Positions 34,851-64,000 of a DNA stretch of 64,000 bases are shown piece after piece (position 1 is the stretch's first letter; the number at the start of each line of letters is the position of its first letter). The stretch lies in contig JAJVDF010000208.1 of NCBI GenBank assembly GCA_022410635.1, positions 602,893-666,892 of the forward strand, written 5' to 3'. The notes beneath the pieces were generated by a model, which was not told where the DNA came from, did not search any database, and was given only the letters and a program-made list of their open reading frames with translations. This stretch comes from Tretioscincus oriximinensis. Its lineage: Eukaryota > Chordata > Lepidosauria > Squamata > Gymnophthalmidae. A program made the translations under genes and the position numbers.

Positions 34851-35869
34851 GCCTGGTGCCGGTGGCCCTGGGAACAGGAGCATGGAAGTCACTTACGCTG
34901 CTTGGTCCACTGCTTTGCCAGCAATTACAATACTGGTGCACCCACCCTTGATTCTGGTCCTTCAGTGAGCCCACCAGTGCTGTGGCTGTCGGCACTGCGG
35001 TGAACCAAACAGCATTTGTGCTCCTGGGTTGCCAAATTCAGGGCCTTTTTCAGGAATCTGGAATTCACCCCCGATTCTTTGGATACACACCGATTTTCTG
35101 GGATTTCCTGATTAACTTGATGAATCGGGATATGTTGTAACTTTATATTTACAGCCAAAGGGCAGCAAAAGAATGAAAGCAGATAAGCTGATAAAATCAG
35201 CAAAACGGTGTGCTTCTTCCCCGTTGCTAATTTTATGCTAGAAAGCAAGGGGAAAAGCCCTGGAGAAATCATACACCACCCTGGAGAGCTTAGTTCCCGC
35301 TCGATAGCTGAGCCCCCTTGGCAGTCGATCCTCTGTTAGGGGTGACCACCTGTTCTCTCGAGTCCTGAGCGGTCACACAGGGACACGTCATATCCCCTGT
35401 TGCTCTTTTTGAGTATCCTTTGGCTAAGGAGATTGAAATTTGCCTTTTTAAGGGGCAACAGCATCATGATCATTTGCGAAGACTCCGGCAAACATTCTGG
35501 CTTTAAGGGAAATATCCTCTCTTCTTTATAATGAATATCATTTTACTTCTCTGCTAACGCAAATTAGAGGGTCTTAACGTTAGTTCTCCACCTCTGAAGG
35601 GATCATATCTCAATGCAATCAGCTTGCCTATATATCAAGGTTTCCAGTCAGTAAGTAATAAAATCTCTGGCCTTGCCCTCTTGCATAAAGGTCAAAGGTT
35701 CTTAGAGGTATGTGGAATTACATATCCTTGCAACTATATAAGTGTCTCCTCCTTGTTGGAGGTTTCTTGTCCTTCCACTGCTAATTTTTGGAGAAACACA
35801 GTAGAAACGAATGGTACAAAGGAATTTATCTCCCCATCTTTTCAGCATACATGCCATTCTTCTAGAATC
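34851..35869. other. VMP1 intron 1, no clear feature
   Basis: No family seen elsewhere in the window. Open frames are short and lack splice context. Confidence 0.4.
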
Positions 35870-36260
35870 ATACTATAAGAACTCTAGTTGGAATGGACCT
35901 CCAAGGTCATAGAATCCTAGAGCTTGAAGGAACCTCCAAGATCATAGAATTCTAGTTAGAAGGGACCTTCAGAGTCATAGAATCATATAGTTGGAAGTTT
36001 CCAGGTTCTTAGAACCATAGATTGGAAGGGCCTTCTAGAATTATCGGGTCCAGCGTTTAGTTCAATGCAGGATTCACTAAACCATCCAAGAAGATGACTA
36101 CATAGCATCTGAAGATCTGTGAGGGAGAACACACCACCTCTTATGGCAACTTATTCCATTGGCTGATCACTATCACGCTCAGGAGTTTTTTCTAATATCT
36201 AATTTCTATCTATTTCCTCGTAGTTTCATCCTGTTGCTTTCAATTTTTGGTAAAGTGAGA
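35870..36260 (-). mobile_element. CR1/L2-type LINE 3' end with expanded terminal repeats
   Basis: Four successive TCATAGAATCCTAGAGCTTG-like units (35883-36040) precede GGTCCAGCG and GGCAACTTATTCCATTGGCT. The repeated terminus may be stacked copies or an expansion of the element's tail. Confidence 0.7.
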
Positions 36261-36854
36261 CTAAAGCTGACCCCTTTTCACTGACACAGCCCTTTATCTA
36301 TAGGCAGTTACCTTGTTTCCTTTCTGTTTTCTTTTTTCCAGACATTTGCAGATTTCTAAACTATCATTCTTTCCTCCCTTTGTTGCTCACACAGATGTTT
36401 TTAGCTAGGGACAATCTCAATATAGATCTTTCTGCTTTCCCTGGGGTATGAAGGTCTCTCCCATCAAGACATTTCTGTGTCCGTTTGGAATGCCTTTCAT
36501 AAATGCCCTAATTTTTGCTCTAATTGTTGCTCTAATTGAATCTTTCCTTTCAGTTTTCGTAGCACTAAAAATATCCCTAGGTGTCGGGTCATTATTCTTC
36601 TAAGCCACTGAGTGGTAGCTCATTTAAGGAATATTTTGTCTGACAAATAACTGATGTTTTAGCATTACATCCTGACAAGATCATCCACCTCTTCAGTTTC
36701 TGGAGTTCAGAAAAGATAAGTGCCTGCCGATCAGTATTTTCTGGATTTTGAATAGTCTCATTTGAAAATCTGAAGGTAGTTGAAAGGTATACTTTTGTTA
36801 TGATGTGACCTTTGGAAATTTGACTTTATCCTTCAAAGAAATAGCCATGATAGT
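36261..36854. other. VMP1 intron 1, no clear feature
   Basis: AT-rich, no family or exon recognised. Confidence 0.4.
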
Positions 36855-37070
36855 CTAGAAGATAGTCTAGAAGATCTAGAAAGGGTGTCTCACAGCACCT
36901 TAAATACTAACATGAAAAAGCTCAGCAGCAGGAGCTTTCATAGACAAGTCTACTTCTTGGGATGCAGTCTATTTCCTTTCAATCTTGTCTACGAATGGTC
37001 CTGCAGCATAACTTTTTCTTGTTAATATCTAAGATGCTACGATATCTTGCTAGAAGTGTTTTTCTTCTCC
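36855..37070. repeat. Snapback repeat copy
   Basis: CTCACAGCACCTTAAATACT on the left, AGGAGCTTTCATAGACAAGT in the middle, and TTAATATCTAAGATGCTACG on the right. Confidence 0.55.
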
Positions 37071-37269
37071 AGAACAGCAGTGATTTTACTTTAAAAAATG
37101 TATATTTGGATTGTCTTCCCAAGTCAAAGTTTGCCAGTGTAACATTATTTTATTTAAAATATTTGTATTCTGTTTCCCATTAAAATATGATCTCAAGGGG
37201 GATTAGAACATGGGAATAAAAATAACATTGTAACCATTGCATAAAACCAGGATTAGAATCATGATTGGA

Positions 37270-37545
37270 GAAGGCAGACAAGCTTTTTTAAGGTGAATAG
37301 AGAAAAAAAAATTCTATCCACCGTATAAAAGCCTGGCTGCTTTCTCCAATCGTGATTCTATCAGACAACATTAGGACCAGGGGATATTCCTTGAAGTTTA
37401 TGGGCAAAGGAGGTAGGAGATAGCATTTACAGGGAGTGGAGAAGAGATTAAGGTTTTGCCTTCTTCTGTTTGAGATGTCCAGGGGCAATTGGTGGGCCAC
37501 TGGGTGAGATGGCAGGCTAGACTAAAGTAGGGCTTCTCCTACATT
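37270..37545 (+). mobile_element. CR1-type LINE fragment with internal deletion
   Basis: ATTAGGACCAGGGGATATTC leads straight into GATAGCATTTACAGGGAGTG, skipping the middle of the family. The end is GGGCTTCTCCTACATTCTT. Confidence 0.65.
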
Positions 37546-37942
37546 CTTTGGTTCATTAATTTTGAAAAGATCTGGGTAAAAAAATAGATTCCTATAGGTT
37601 CTCAAGGCACTTTTCTGTTGTGATTTTTGTTGTTGTTTATGGGTGATTTTACTTTGGCTGAGGAAGGGAATTTTAAAAATTAGTAAGAAGAGCAGGTCAG
37701 TCCAAAATCCTGAGGCAAGATTGAAATATAAGCAAAGCACATGGATTGTGTTAGACTTTTCTTCTTATTTGGTGTAAAACAATGTCTTCCATTTGGGTCT
37801 TTTGTCTTTTGTGCTGTTGCCTACTAAACAATGGTTGCATTTGACCTTAATGTTTCTTGCTTTCTCTACCAAACACTTTTTTGCTTAACTTTCTTGTACT
37901 TGTTTTTGATGTCAGATCCCTTATAACTGACTTACTTATGAA

Positions 37943-56976
<19,034 letters not shown>

Positions 56977-56999
56977 GTAAGAAATAAAATGGTTAACAT

Positions 57000-57722
57000 T
57001 TGGGGATGAAAGTTAAATCAGCTAAGTTAAATCGGCTAAACCACGTGCATGGGATGGTGGGTGAGTGGGAACGTTCTGGGAAATCAATGTGGTGTCCTCA
57101 GATGGGTTTTGCTCGCCAGAGGGGACAGGATAGACTTTTGATATCTGAATTAATACATAGAGTGATTGACTAGGAAGGGATTAGTTAACATTGTCTCAGT
57201 CTGCAAGATTTAGTGAATTTGTTTATTTAAAAACCTGTTAAGAAATAAACCTTTGTATTGCAAATACAAAGGTTTGCAATATCATCAAATAGTAACAAAT
57301 GGGAAGCAAAGGTAAATAGATCAGCAATCAACATAAACGGTCCAAATTCAAGCACTGATACCACTTAGAGTTATGTTGAAGGAGAGCTATAGGGTAAATC
57401 AGCAATCTCTGATCTAAACATTGATATTGTTGTACCAATAGAGATCCTGCTTGTTTCATCCACATTTGAACCCCGATCTTACCCTTCTAACGGTGGTAGG
57501 AAACTCAGAAGATGATTTAACTTGTATGAGTGTATAAACTCTAGAAGTCCCAAGTCTCAAATTCTGTTTAACCAAGATTTCCTACTTAAGGACTAGGGGT
57601 ATCATCAGATGTTTGTAATTTCAAACTTAGCTGCCGTAATTAAGCTAAAAATTACGTTACAAATTTTTCATTTCTTGCTCCTGTTCCTTGGAGCCAAAAC
57701 ACTAGAGCTCGAGTGAAGGATA
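57000..57722. other. VMP1 intron, no repeat family
   Basis: Contains a perfect 13-bp inverted repeat at 57247-57275 (AAACCTTTGTATT, loop GCA). Confidence 0.5.
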
Positions 57723-57730
57723 TTTTAGTG

Positions 57731-58046
57731 CAGCATTTCCCAAGGTTTTGGAAGTCATGACCCCCATGGCATAGTGAGAGGCAGGTCATGATCCCAGGGA
57801 GCAGCATGGGCGAAGAAACAGAGTCTTGGAAAGATGAGCGTGCTCGCTCACACAGCATTACGCGAGATTGTCAGACTACAGGTTGGTCCCTGTGTCGCTG
57901 CATCATAAGAATCTCACCACTGCAGCCATTCATCCCTTTTTTTAAGACTACCATGCACACGCTGCATGCAATTGAGCACAANTTTTTTTTTATTGTATCC
58001 GTGACCCCACAGAAAATTTGTTGGGACCAATGGTTGGGAAGCACTG
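57731..58046. mobile_element. Non-autonomous hAT element, 316 bp
   Basis: The left end CAGCATTTCCCAAGG and the right end, inverted, CAGTGCTTCCCAACC match well. Flanks TTTTAGTG (57723-57730) and CTCTAGTG (58047-58054) agree at 6 of 8 bases. Confidence 0.7.
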
Positions 58047-58244
58047 CTCTAGTGTTTAGAATTTTTAAAATTCTAAAGGAATTTTAAGCGATAACTGGGT
58101 GCTCCCACCACATGTGAAGGTGACTGCCCAGTTCTTCACAGCCATTCGAACATTTTGGCACTGCATTTTTTGTCAGGTGATGTACCACATGTTCGGTGAT
58201 GTATCACTGTTCGGAAAATGTGGGCTTTAAATAATTATTTATTT

Positions 58245-58440
58245 ACTCAGGATGGTTAACAATGAAGGCAAGAATACAAAATTAACATTTTGGAACAATG
58301 CTTGAAAGTGGGGAAGGAAAAGCTGTTTGTTCAATCAAAGAGCCGGTTAAAGAGATGCATCTTCAAAGATTTTTCTGAATGAATACAATGATGATGATTG
58401 ATGCACCCCCAAGAGAGAGCCTGTGGGCCAGCACACTTGG
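58245..58440. repeat. Copy of the CAACCAAAGGCCAGG repeat
   Basis: GCTTGAAAGTGGGGAAGGAA, GTTCAATCAAAGAGCCGG and ATTGATGCACCCCCAAG. Confidence 0.55.
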
Positions 58441-58555
58441 TAGGAAGAAATGATATTCACGTCTGATCATGATGCATTTTACTCATCAAAGGGAACAAGA
58501 CTGATTGACCTAGTAGAGCTTTGACATCTGAATTAATATATGGAGTGGGTGATTA

Positions 58556-58867
58556 GGAAGAAGAAGAAGAAGAACTGGGTTTTTATACCCTGCTTTTCTG
58601 TCCTTTCAAAGGGACTCAAAGTGGCTTTCAAGGATATATTTTGCCTGAAGGCTGAGATTCTATCTTCCCCACCAGGCTGTGGTGATTCCCATTTATCTAC
58701 TTGCAGTCAGTTGCAATTTCTTGCAATTCATACTTTCGAATAGCTGGGTTGGCTAGAGCTACAGGCTAGTGGAAGGTGCTCAGCCCTCCCCACGTCCAAC
58801 ACAGGGCTTCAAAACCCCATCTCCCAGGTGAGAGACGGATTCCTTAGCAACTGAGCTATCCGTGCCT
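58556..58867 (-). mobile_element. tRNA-derived SINE, second family
   Basis: GGAAGAAGAAGAAGAAGAAC (tail), CTTGCAGTCAGTTGCAATTT, AGGGCTTCAAAACCCCATCT and AGCAACTGAGCTATCCGTGC. Confidence 0.8.
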
Positions 58868-59220
58868 GCAATGGTTTACAAAGAGATGGTTTACCAGGGC
58901 TGGCTCATTGAGCAAGATTTAATGAATTTCTTGAGATTAAAAGAATCAAAAACACCATTAATAGAGTGGATAGGTTCCCTGGTTCATTGACTGTGGGTGA
59001 TATAATTAGAAACCTTCCAGAAAAAAAGTTGTTCTTTTCCGAAGGGAATTTCTAAACAGCTTTAAGAGCCAGATATTTTTCTCCTTTCACTGTTTCTGGT
59101 TGTAAGGTTTCCTGGTAGCACAGCAATGATTGGATGATATGATAAAGCAACAATTCAGTATTGCTTTCTGATTGACACTGCACATTCTGTAATTCAGAAT
59201 TAAGATAGTTGAGAGCTAAG
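58868..59220. other. VMP1 intron, no clear feature
   Basis: No recognised repeat or exon. Confidence 0.35.
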
Positions 59221-59224
59221 AGTT

Positions 59225-59365
59225 GAGATAGTGGAGCAAAGTGCCTAGAAAGCAGGAGGGTTTGCTAGTTTGATCCCTGGGACTAGGCAATGGCAAACCA
59301 CTTCTATATCCCTACCAAAAAAGCACTTTTGGGCCCAAGGAGCCTGGGAGTGGCTCTAGTTGCTT
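59225..59365 (+). mobile_element. tRNA-like SINE
   Basis: TAGTGGAGCAAAGTGCCTAG, AGTTTGATCCCTGGG (B box) and AGGCAATGGCAAACCACTTC. Confidence 0.65.
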
Positions 59366-59394
59366 ATTTTATTCCCAGATTTTCCTTTGAAGTT

Positions 59395-59930
59395 GTCATG
59401 AACAAGTCTGTCATGCTAGGAGATCCCCCAGGAGATCAAGAAGAGGAAACAGAGGAGATCTCTGAGCTGAGGCCAGTGGAGGCAGAGCTTGTAGTTTCTG
59501 CATGATTAAAGCCAAAGGAACTGAGGGTCAGAATGTCTGGGGATTCACAGGCTCCAGTTCAGAGATTCTCCAGGCACACCCCAACTCTGAGGCTCCCCAA
59601 ACTTCTGGGAATGGCTCAGGGCAGCCCTGCCAACTTCCTTTCCCTCTTCATCTCCAGAGCCCATGGAACAACGGAGGAATCGGTTGCGAGCAATAGATGA
59701 ACTATGGGACACAGCAATAAACAAGTTGTTATGGGAAAAACTGGGCTGGGTGAAGACTCCTTGCAGGAGCAGGACTAAGATGTCTCAGCTGCACAGGATG
59801 ATTGCTCTGGTGGGTGGGTGGTTTCTTATATAGGAAGAACAGCAGAAGAGATATCTGGGGGGAAACAAGCTTATATTTCAGTTTAGAAGCTACTGGTAGT
59901 CTGTCATGGAACCATGACATGTATATATAT
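59395..59930 (+). repeat. Long dispersed repeat X, copy 2
   Basis: Partner of 48150-48637 in the opposite orientation. The shared frame reads LRPVEAELVV before a stop. The end part CTCAGCTGCACAGGATGATT is repeated again at about 60125. Confidence 0.6.
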
Positions 59931-60340
59931 ATACGTATTATAGTTGTTATGTTTTGGAGGGAAACCTCTTGGTTTAAAAAAGGGTTTTGGAGCGAAACCT
60001 CTGGGATTAAAATGTAACCAATCTGTGTTTAGTATTTTGAGCGGGAAAATGGGATTGCAGTGATTGGCCGAAGGACTATATAAATATAGCTGCTTTGGCA
60101 GCAGGCAATCACTGCAGACCTCGGGTGTCTCAGCTGTAGAGGATAATTGCTTTGGTGGGAGGAGCTTTACCATATAGGAAAAACAGCAGAGGAGCTATTG
60201 TGTGGTAGCAATCTAGTATTTTTTGTTAGAAGCCATTGACGCTGTTTTACTTTCTATCCTGCCGAGTTTTGGTTTAGATAAGTCTTGGTTTTCTGGAAGC
60301 CTGCCTTTCTTTCTGTCCTTCAGAGTCTAGTTCACAACAG
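59931..60340 (+). repeat. Further part of repeat X with a promoter-like segment
   Basis: CCGAAGGACTATATAAATAT has a good TATA box, followed by GCAGCAGGCAATCACTGCAG and a second CTCAGCTGTAGAGGATAATT. A TATA box with a downstream transcribed-looking start suits an LTR, but no TG...CA ends were fixed. Confidence 0.45.
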
Positions 60341-60344
60341 AAGT

Positions 60345-60545
60345 GGACAATGGAAAACCACTCCACAACCTCTGCTAACAAACCTGCACAGAGAGATGGA
60401 TGGAAGCTTGAGATTGGCTATAACTCAAAGATAGAGCAAACTGCCTGAAAGCAGAGGGTTCCCAGTTTGATCCCAGCCTCTCCCTGGAAGCAGACAATGG
60501 AAAACCACTTCTGTTTCCCTAATGGGAAAATTGCATAGGGGTGGA
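60345..60545 (+). mobile_element. tRNA-like SINE, one full copy and one 3' part
   Basis: GGACAATGGAAAACCACTCC ends the first. CTCAAAGATAGAGCAAACTG, CAGTTTGATCCCAGCCTCTC and GACAATGGAAAACCACTTCT form the second. Confidence 0.65.
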
Positions 60546-61870
60546 ATTTTTTTTCGAGTCCTTTGCCCTTCTTGAAAATCTTTGTAAATTTGCAACAGAT
60601 TGACTTAACGTTCTCTTGCCTCTGGTTAGTTATAATCCTCAGCCTTCGCCCATTGGATGTTCTAAGCATGTTATACTCTTCCACATTGAATAGTGGAGCA
60701 GATGTTGAAGCCCTGATATCTCCCCCCCCCCCCCAATGCCAGCAGAGACGCATCTAAGCAGCTGGAATGCATGTTAACACCAGCAGCTGCAGTCAGAATG
60801 CTTCTGTGGTGGCTTCTCTCTTGGGAGTCCTCTTCTGGAGCCTGAGGACGCTGTCTGGAAAACGCGAGGCTGTGAAATGGCCCGTCTGCTACGGAGGAAG
60901 TTCAACTGAGCTTCTTGGGCTCTTTCTTTCCCCCGTGGAGCCTCATTATCTGATGCCATGGCACATTTTTTTTGTCTGTGTGAGCGGCCAAACCCCTGCT
61001 TCCTAACTTCCTGTAAGCCAACCGTGCAGATCGTCTCTCATGTCTCTCTTTCTCCTCCTGCGTGTGTGTTTTCATCTCTTTGTCCTAGATGGAATTCAGA
61101 CTAGGAAAAGTTCCCTGTGTATGCCAATAATCTAGCGCTTTGCTGTTCCTTGGGATTCACCAGGATTGTGTCTTGCACAGAAAAAAAAAGCAAAGCCAAT
61201 TGCACAAGCAACGTGAGGAGCGTTTGAATGAAAAAAGGCTTCCGCTTTGAATCTCGCAGGAGCGCAAGAGCCCTTCAGCTGTCAAGGGTTTAGGGGCTAA
61301 AGTGATGAGGGATTATTTCCACAGAATCGCAAGTTTGCTGCGTTCATCCATGCCGGTGTGCAGCTCACGCCGTACGGCTGAGTTAATTCAGCGGAAGCCC
61401 GTTCACAGGCAGACCATACAGGATCACATTCTTCTAGTGGGAGAACATTTCACGTATTCATTGCTATTACGCTTCTCTGCTTTTATTCCCAGAATTGTAC
61501 CAAGTTCATTGTTCAAATTTGGAGCTATAAGAAATGGCTACCTTGTTTTCTAAGTCCCGAGTCATTGACTGGACACATCTTGGTACCATTCGCCCTTTCT
61601 CAGGCGGGGGGATAGGAGTATATGTTATATTAAACCCTGCCATGAAACGAATTGCCACTTTTGCTCTGACTTGTAATCAAGCAAATCTTCACTGCCAGTA
61701 ATAAGAGATTTGAGGAATTATGCATCTGTAGAACACGTGGGCTACTGGTGATTTTAGAAGCGCCGAGTGATAACAGGGCTTTTTAGTTGTGTCATCATTG
61801 CTCCACAATGCCTTAAGGCAAAAGCCTGTCCAGGAGAGTTGCTGTTACTTTCTTGATATACAGTTTTTAT
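60546..61870. other. VMP1 intron, longest repeat-poor block
   Basis: A 13-base C run near 60722-60734 and otherwise mixed sequence. Not assignable to any family in the window; no exon recognised. Confidence 0.4.
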
Positions 61871-61879
61871 GCCTTGCTC

Positions 61880-62190
61880 TTCTCAGCTTACAAGCTATTT
61901 TTTGCCCAAAGGCTTACATTCTATACAGCGGTTAAGAGCCCTGGTGTATAAGTAAAGATACTGAGTTTGAAGCTCGGTGTAGGCTGTGGAGAGGGGTGAC
62001 TGCCCTCTAGTGGTCTCAGTTCCAGCCTTCCCAGCTATTCAAAAGCAAGAAATTGTGATTAGATAAATGGGGACCATCACAGTTTGGTTTGGAAGATAGA
62101 ATGTAAGCCTTGAAAAATAAGCCTGTGACCTGCTTTGAGTCCCTTCGGGTGAGAAACGTGGAGTATAAAAACCAACTTCTCCTTCCCCGT
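61880..62190 (+). mobile_element. tRNA-derived SINE, second family
   Basis: GAGCCCTGGTGTATAAGTAA, AGTTTGAAGCTCGGTGTAGG, ATTCAAAAGCAAGAAATTGT, GAGTCCCTTCGGGTGAGAAA and CGTGGAGTATAAAAACC. Confidence 0.7.
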
Positions 62191-62354
62191 CATATTATGA
62201 TGGTACCTGTTCATCTATTTACAATTACTTACTTTTGCACAGCCATCTCCATGGGCTCAATTCCTGACCTCTCTGTTGAAAAGACATTGCTCTTAACCTC
62301 TGCACCGCAGTGCCTTAAGTAACACTTTGTTATGTGCATTGAAAACCTGATGCT

Positions 62355-62490
62355 TGTCCATATCGTTCAGGAATGTCTGACTCTTCGTGACTCCACTGAC
62401 TGTAGCATGCCAGACCGCTCTATTCCCCACTGCCTGCTTAAGTTTGACCAAGCTCATATTGCTTGCCTCCACGCTCACATTGGGGACTGA
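62355..62490 (-). mobile_element. BovB LINE, fragment of ORF2 C-terminus
   Basis: The minus strand reads VKLKQAVGNRAVWHATVSGV and TKSQTFLND, matching the well-known BovB C-terminal pattern of GNR-W-A-V-GV-KS-T-L-D. Only the last 40 or so codons are present. BovB supplies the machinery that moves Sauria SINEs. Confidence 0.75.
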
Positions 62491-62694
62491 AAAGTAAAAC
62501 TGTATAAATAAGCGAGGTTTCTCTTAGGATTTCTCTGGCCCCATAGTGGAGTAAATTATATCGACACTTATTTTTAGATCTATTTAAAAATCTGATTCCT
62601 TTTCCACTTTTCAAGCCAAGTGCACCAAGGCACTGAGCGGCCCATTCAAACTCTGTAAGGTAAAAGCTTAAACTCTTGAATCCACCTATTGCTG

Positions 62695-62935
62695 AGGTCT
62701 AGGCAGACAGATAATAATGGATGTCTTGATCTTGCCTTCTGGGTGGAGCAACAGGCAGTCTTCCTGAAATGCCACTTGCAGGGAATGGAAAACAGGCAAA
62801 GGCTTTGCTTTCTTCTGCTTTGAGATGCCCTGGTGCAATCGGTGGGCCACTGAATAAGACAGAATGCTGGAGTAGATGGTCTGTGGCCCTGTTGAGCATG
62901 ACTCTACCTATGTTCTTAACTGAAACCAACACTGT
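62695..62935 (+). mobile_element. CR1-type LINE 3' end
   Basis: ATGGATGTCTTGATCTTGCC, GGTGGAGCAACAGGCAGTCT, GAATGCTGGAGTAGATGGTC and CTACCTATGTTCTTA. Confidence 0.75.
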
Positions 62936-63595
62936 CCATAGCAAATGTAGGAGTAAGTTGTACTCCTTAGATAGGGCATTCCACACACAGTGTGTCACCA
63001 CTTAGAAGTCGGCCTATGCCATCACTGTGCCTATTACTACTTTAGTTATTAAAACCCAGATTGGCAGACACCACCTCAGGCCCTGCGCCAGGTAGATCCT
63101 ATCATAGCAGAATGGACCTGTTTTCTGTTGCAAAACCGGAGGGCAGGAGGAAAAAAGCATGTGTGTGTTTCGTTACACATCATTAGAGATGTGGAAGAGA
63201 TGCCTGGCTAGCTTTGAGTCAGAAGCAACTAGATTTCTCTTTCTCTCTCTCTCTCTTTTATTTAAGGGTGGGGGAGACTTTCAACTTGTGGGTTATGTGG
63301 TTGAAACTGCATAAAGTNCCTATGTCAGTGTTAGCATGGTGTCTTCAGGTAGCTGACACATCTCTTTCCCTGAACAGCTTATTTGGGTAAACCAGAGACT
63401 TCAACAACAGAGTCATTGATCCCTACAGGTACCTTTTTACAAGGTGGATTCTTTCACACATCCATTGCCCCTGGGTCTAGATTTGAAGTATGAGGTCACA
63501 TACCTTGCTGCCCCGGTAAGCTTCATTTGTGTCATTGAAGGCAGAATTATACAGATCCAAGGCATGGGGTTTTCCTTGTTGGATTTTGGAATTCC
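62936..63595. other. VMP1 intron, no clear feature
   Basis: A (CT)n run lies at about 63238-63258. No exon-like frame. Confidence 0.45.
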
Positions 63596-63599
63596 TTTT

Positions 63600-64000
63600 T
63601 TCCCTCCAAATTATTTATTTTTTAAAAATACATACCAATACAAAATTAGATAATTATGAATATTTTTCTTTTACTTTGTTCATTGACTTCCTCTCTTACT
63701 ACTCCATCTCTTATATTTTTGGCACAACATTTTATTTCTCCATAAATTATTCTATTGACCCCTCCAGATCAATGGTTTTCTCTTTAATCTTCAGAACTTG
63801 TGATTAGGAGGCCACCTTCCATTTCTTGTAAAAGAAAATCTATAAGAAGGCTCCATTTTTATTAAGTCAATTTTATAAGCCTATCTATCCCCTGATCAGA
63901 GACAGTTCTTGCTGTTATATCATATAGCATCACATTAATATTGTCCACGTTTTTAATCAGTCAAACCAGTAAATGAAACTGGCTTCCATGGAAGCATCAC
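63600..64000 (-). repeat. Dispersed repeat, LINE-like, partner of 43330-43870, cut by window end
   Basis: GTTTTCTCTTTAATCTTCAG, GCATCACATTAATATTGTCC and GCTTCCATGGAAGCATCAC match the other copy in order. Confidence 0.6.

Noticed and set aside
57000..64000. Further VMP1 exons or miR-21
   Set aside because: No frame resembles the next VMP1 exon (GELPPYF...), and miR-21 lies at the far 3' end of VMP1 in other vertebrates.

Overview
The window is vertebrate nuclear DNA and reads best as a squamate reptile. Three orthologues in the order CLTC (+), PTRH2 (-), VMP1 (+) match the arrangement known from human 17q23. The introns hold CR1-type LINE 3' ends, a BovB LINE C-terminus, Sauria-type tRNA-derived SINEs, other tRNA-like SINEs, an L1-superfamily LINE and small hAT elements, a mixture typical of squamates. 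The species cannot be named from the sequence alone. Single N bases lie at 8437, 20608, 27784, 33348, 57982 and 63318, all outside exons.

Region 1 (1-26.6 kb) is the 3' half of CLTC, the clathrin heavy chain. Eighteen coding exons from 1426 to 25052 join without any frame break into 911 residues, exactly residues 765-1675 of the 1675-residue vertebrate protein. The 3' UTR follows, with AATAAA signals near 25.53 and 26.58 kb. The introns carry a broken sense-strand LINE (about 4.16-7.75 kb), SINEs, CR1 pieces, a hAT element and a small element with near-perfect 30-bp inverted ends (20500-20960).

Region 2 (27.7-30.9 kb) is PTRH2, with its whole coding sequence in one exon on the minus strand. 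It is tail-to-tail with CLTC and head-to-head with VMP1. A CpG-rich block at 30.3-30.9 kb, with a perfect CRE and three ETS-type sites, is the likely shared promoter.

Region 3 (30.5-64 kb) is the 5' part of VMP1. It has a non-coding first exon ending near 30824, then coding exons at 37916, 40489, 41671, 42870 and 56809. Together they encode the first 194 residues, the same number as in human VMP1; the remaining exons lie beyond the window. The introns are packed with nested repeats.

The three proteins act in different places: endocytic coat (CLTC), mitochondrial outer membrane (PTRH2) and ER lipid scrambling/autophagy (VMP1). The linkage is conserved synteny and not an operon. No bacterial-style system, CRISPR array or new protein family was found. 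The most unusual local observation is a DNA-level copy of a CLTC intron/exon junction inside VMP1 intron 1. The comparisons with human residues rely on recalled sequence.
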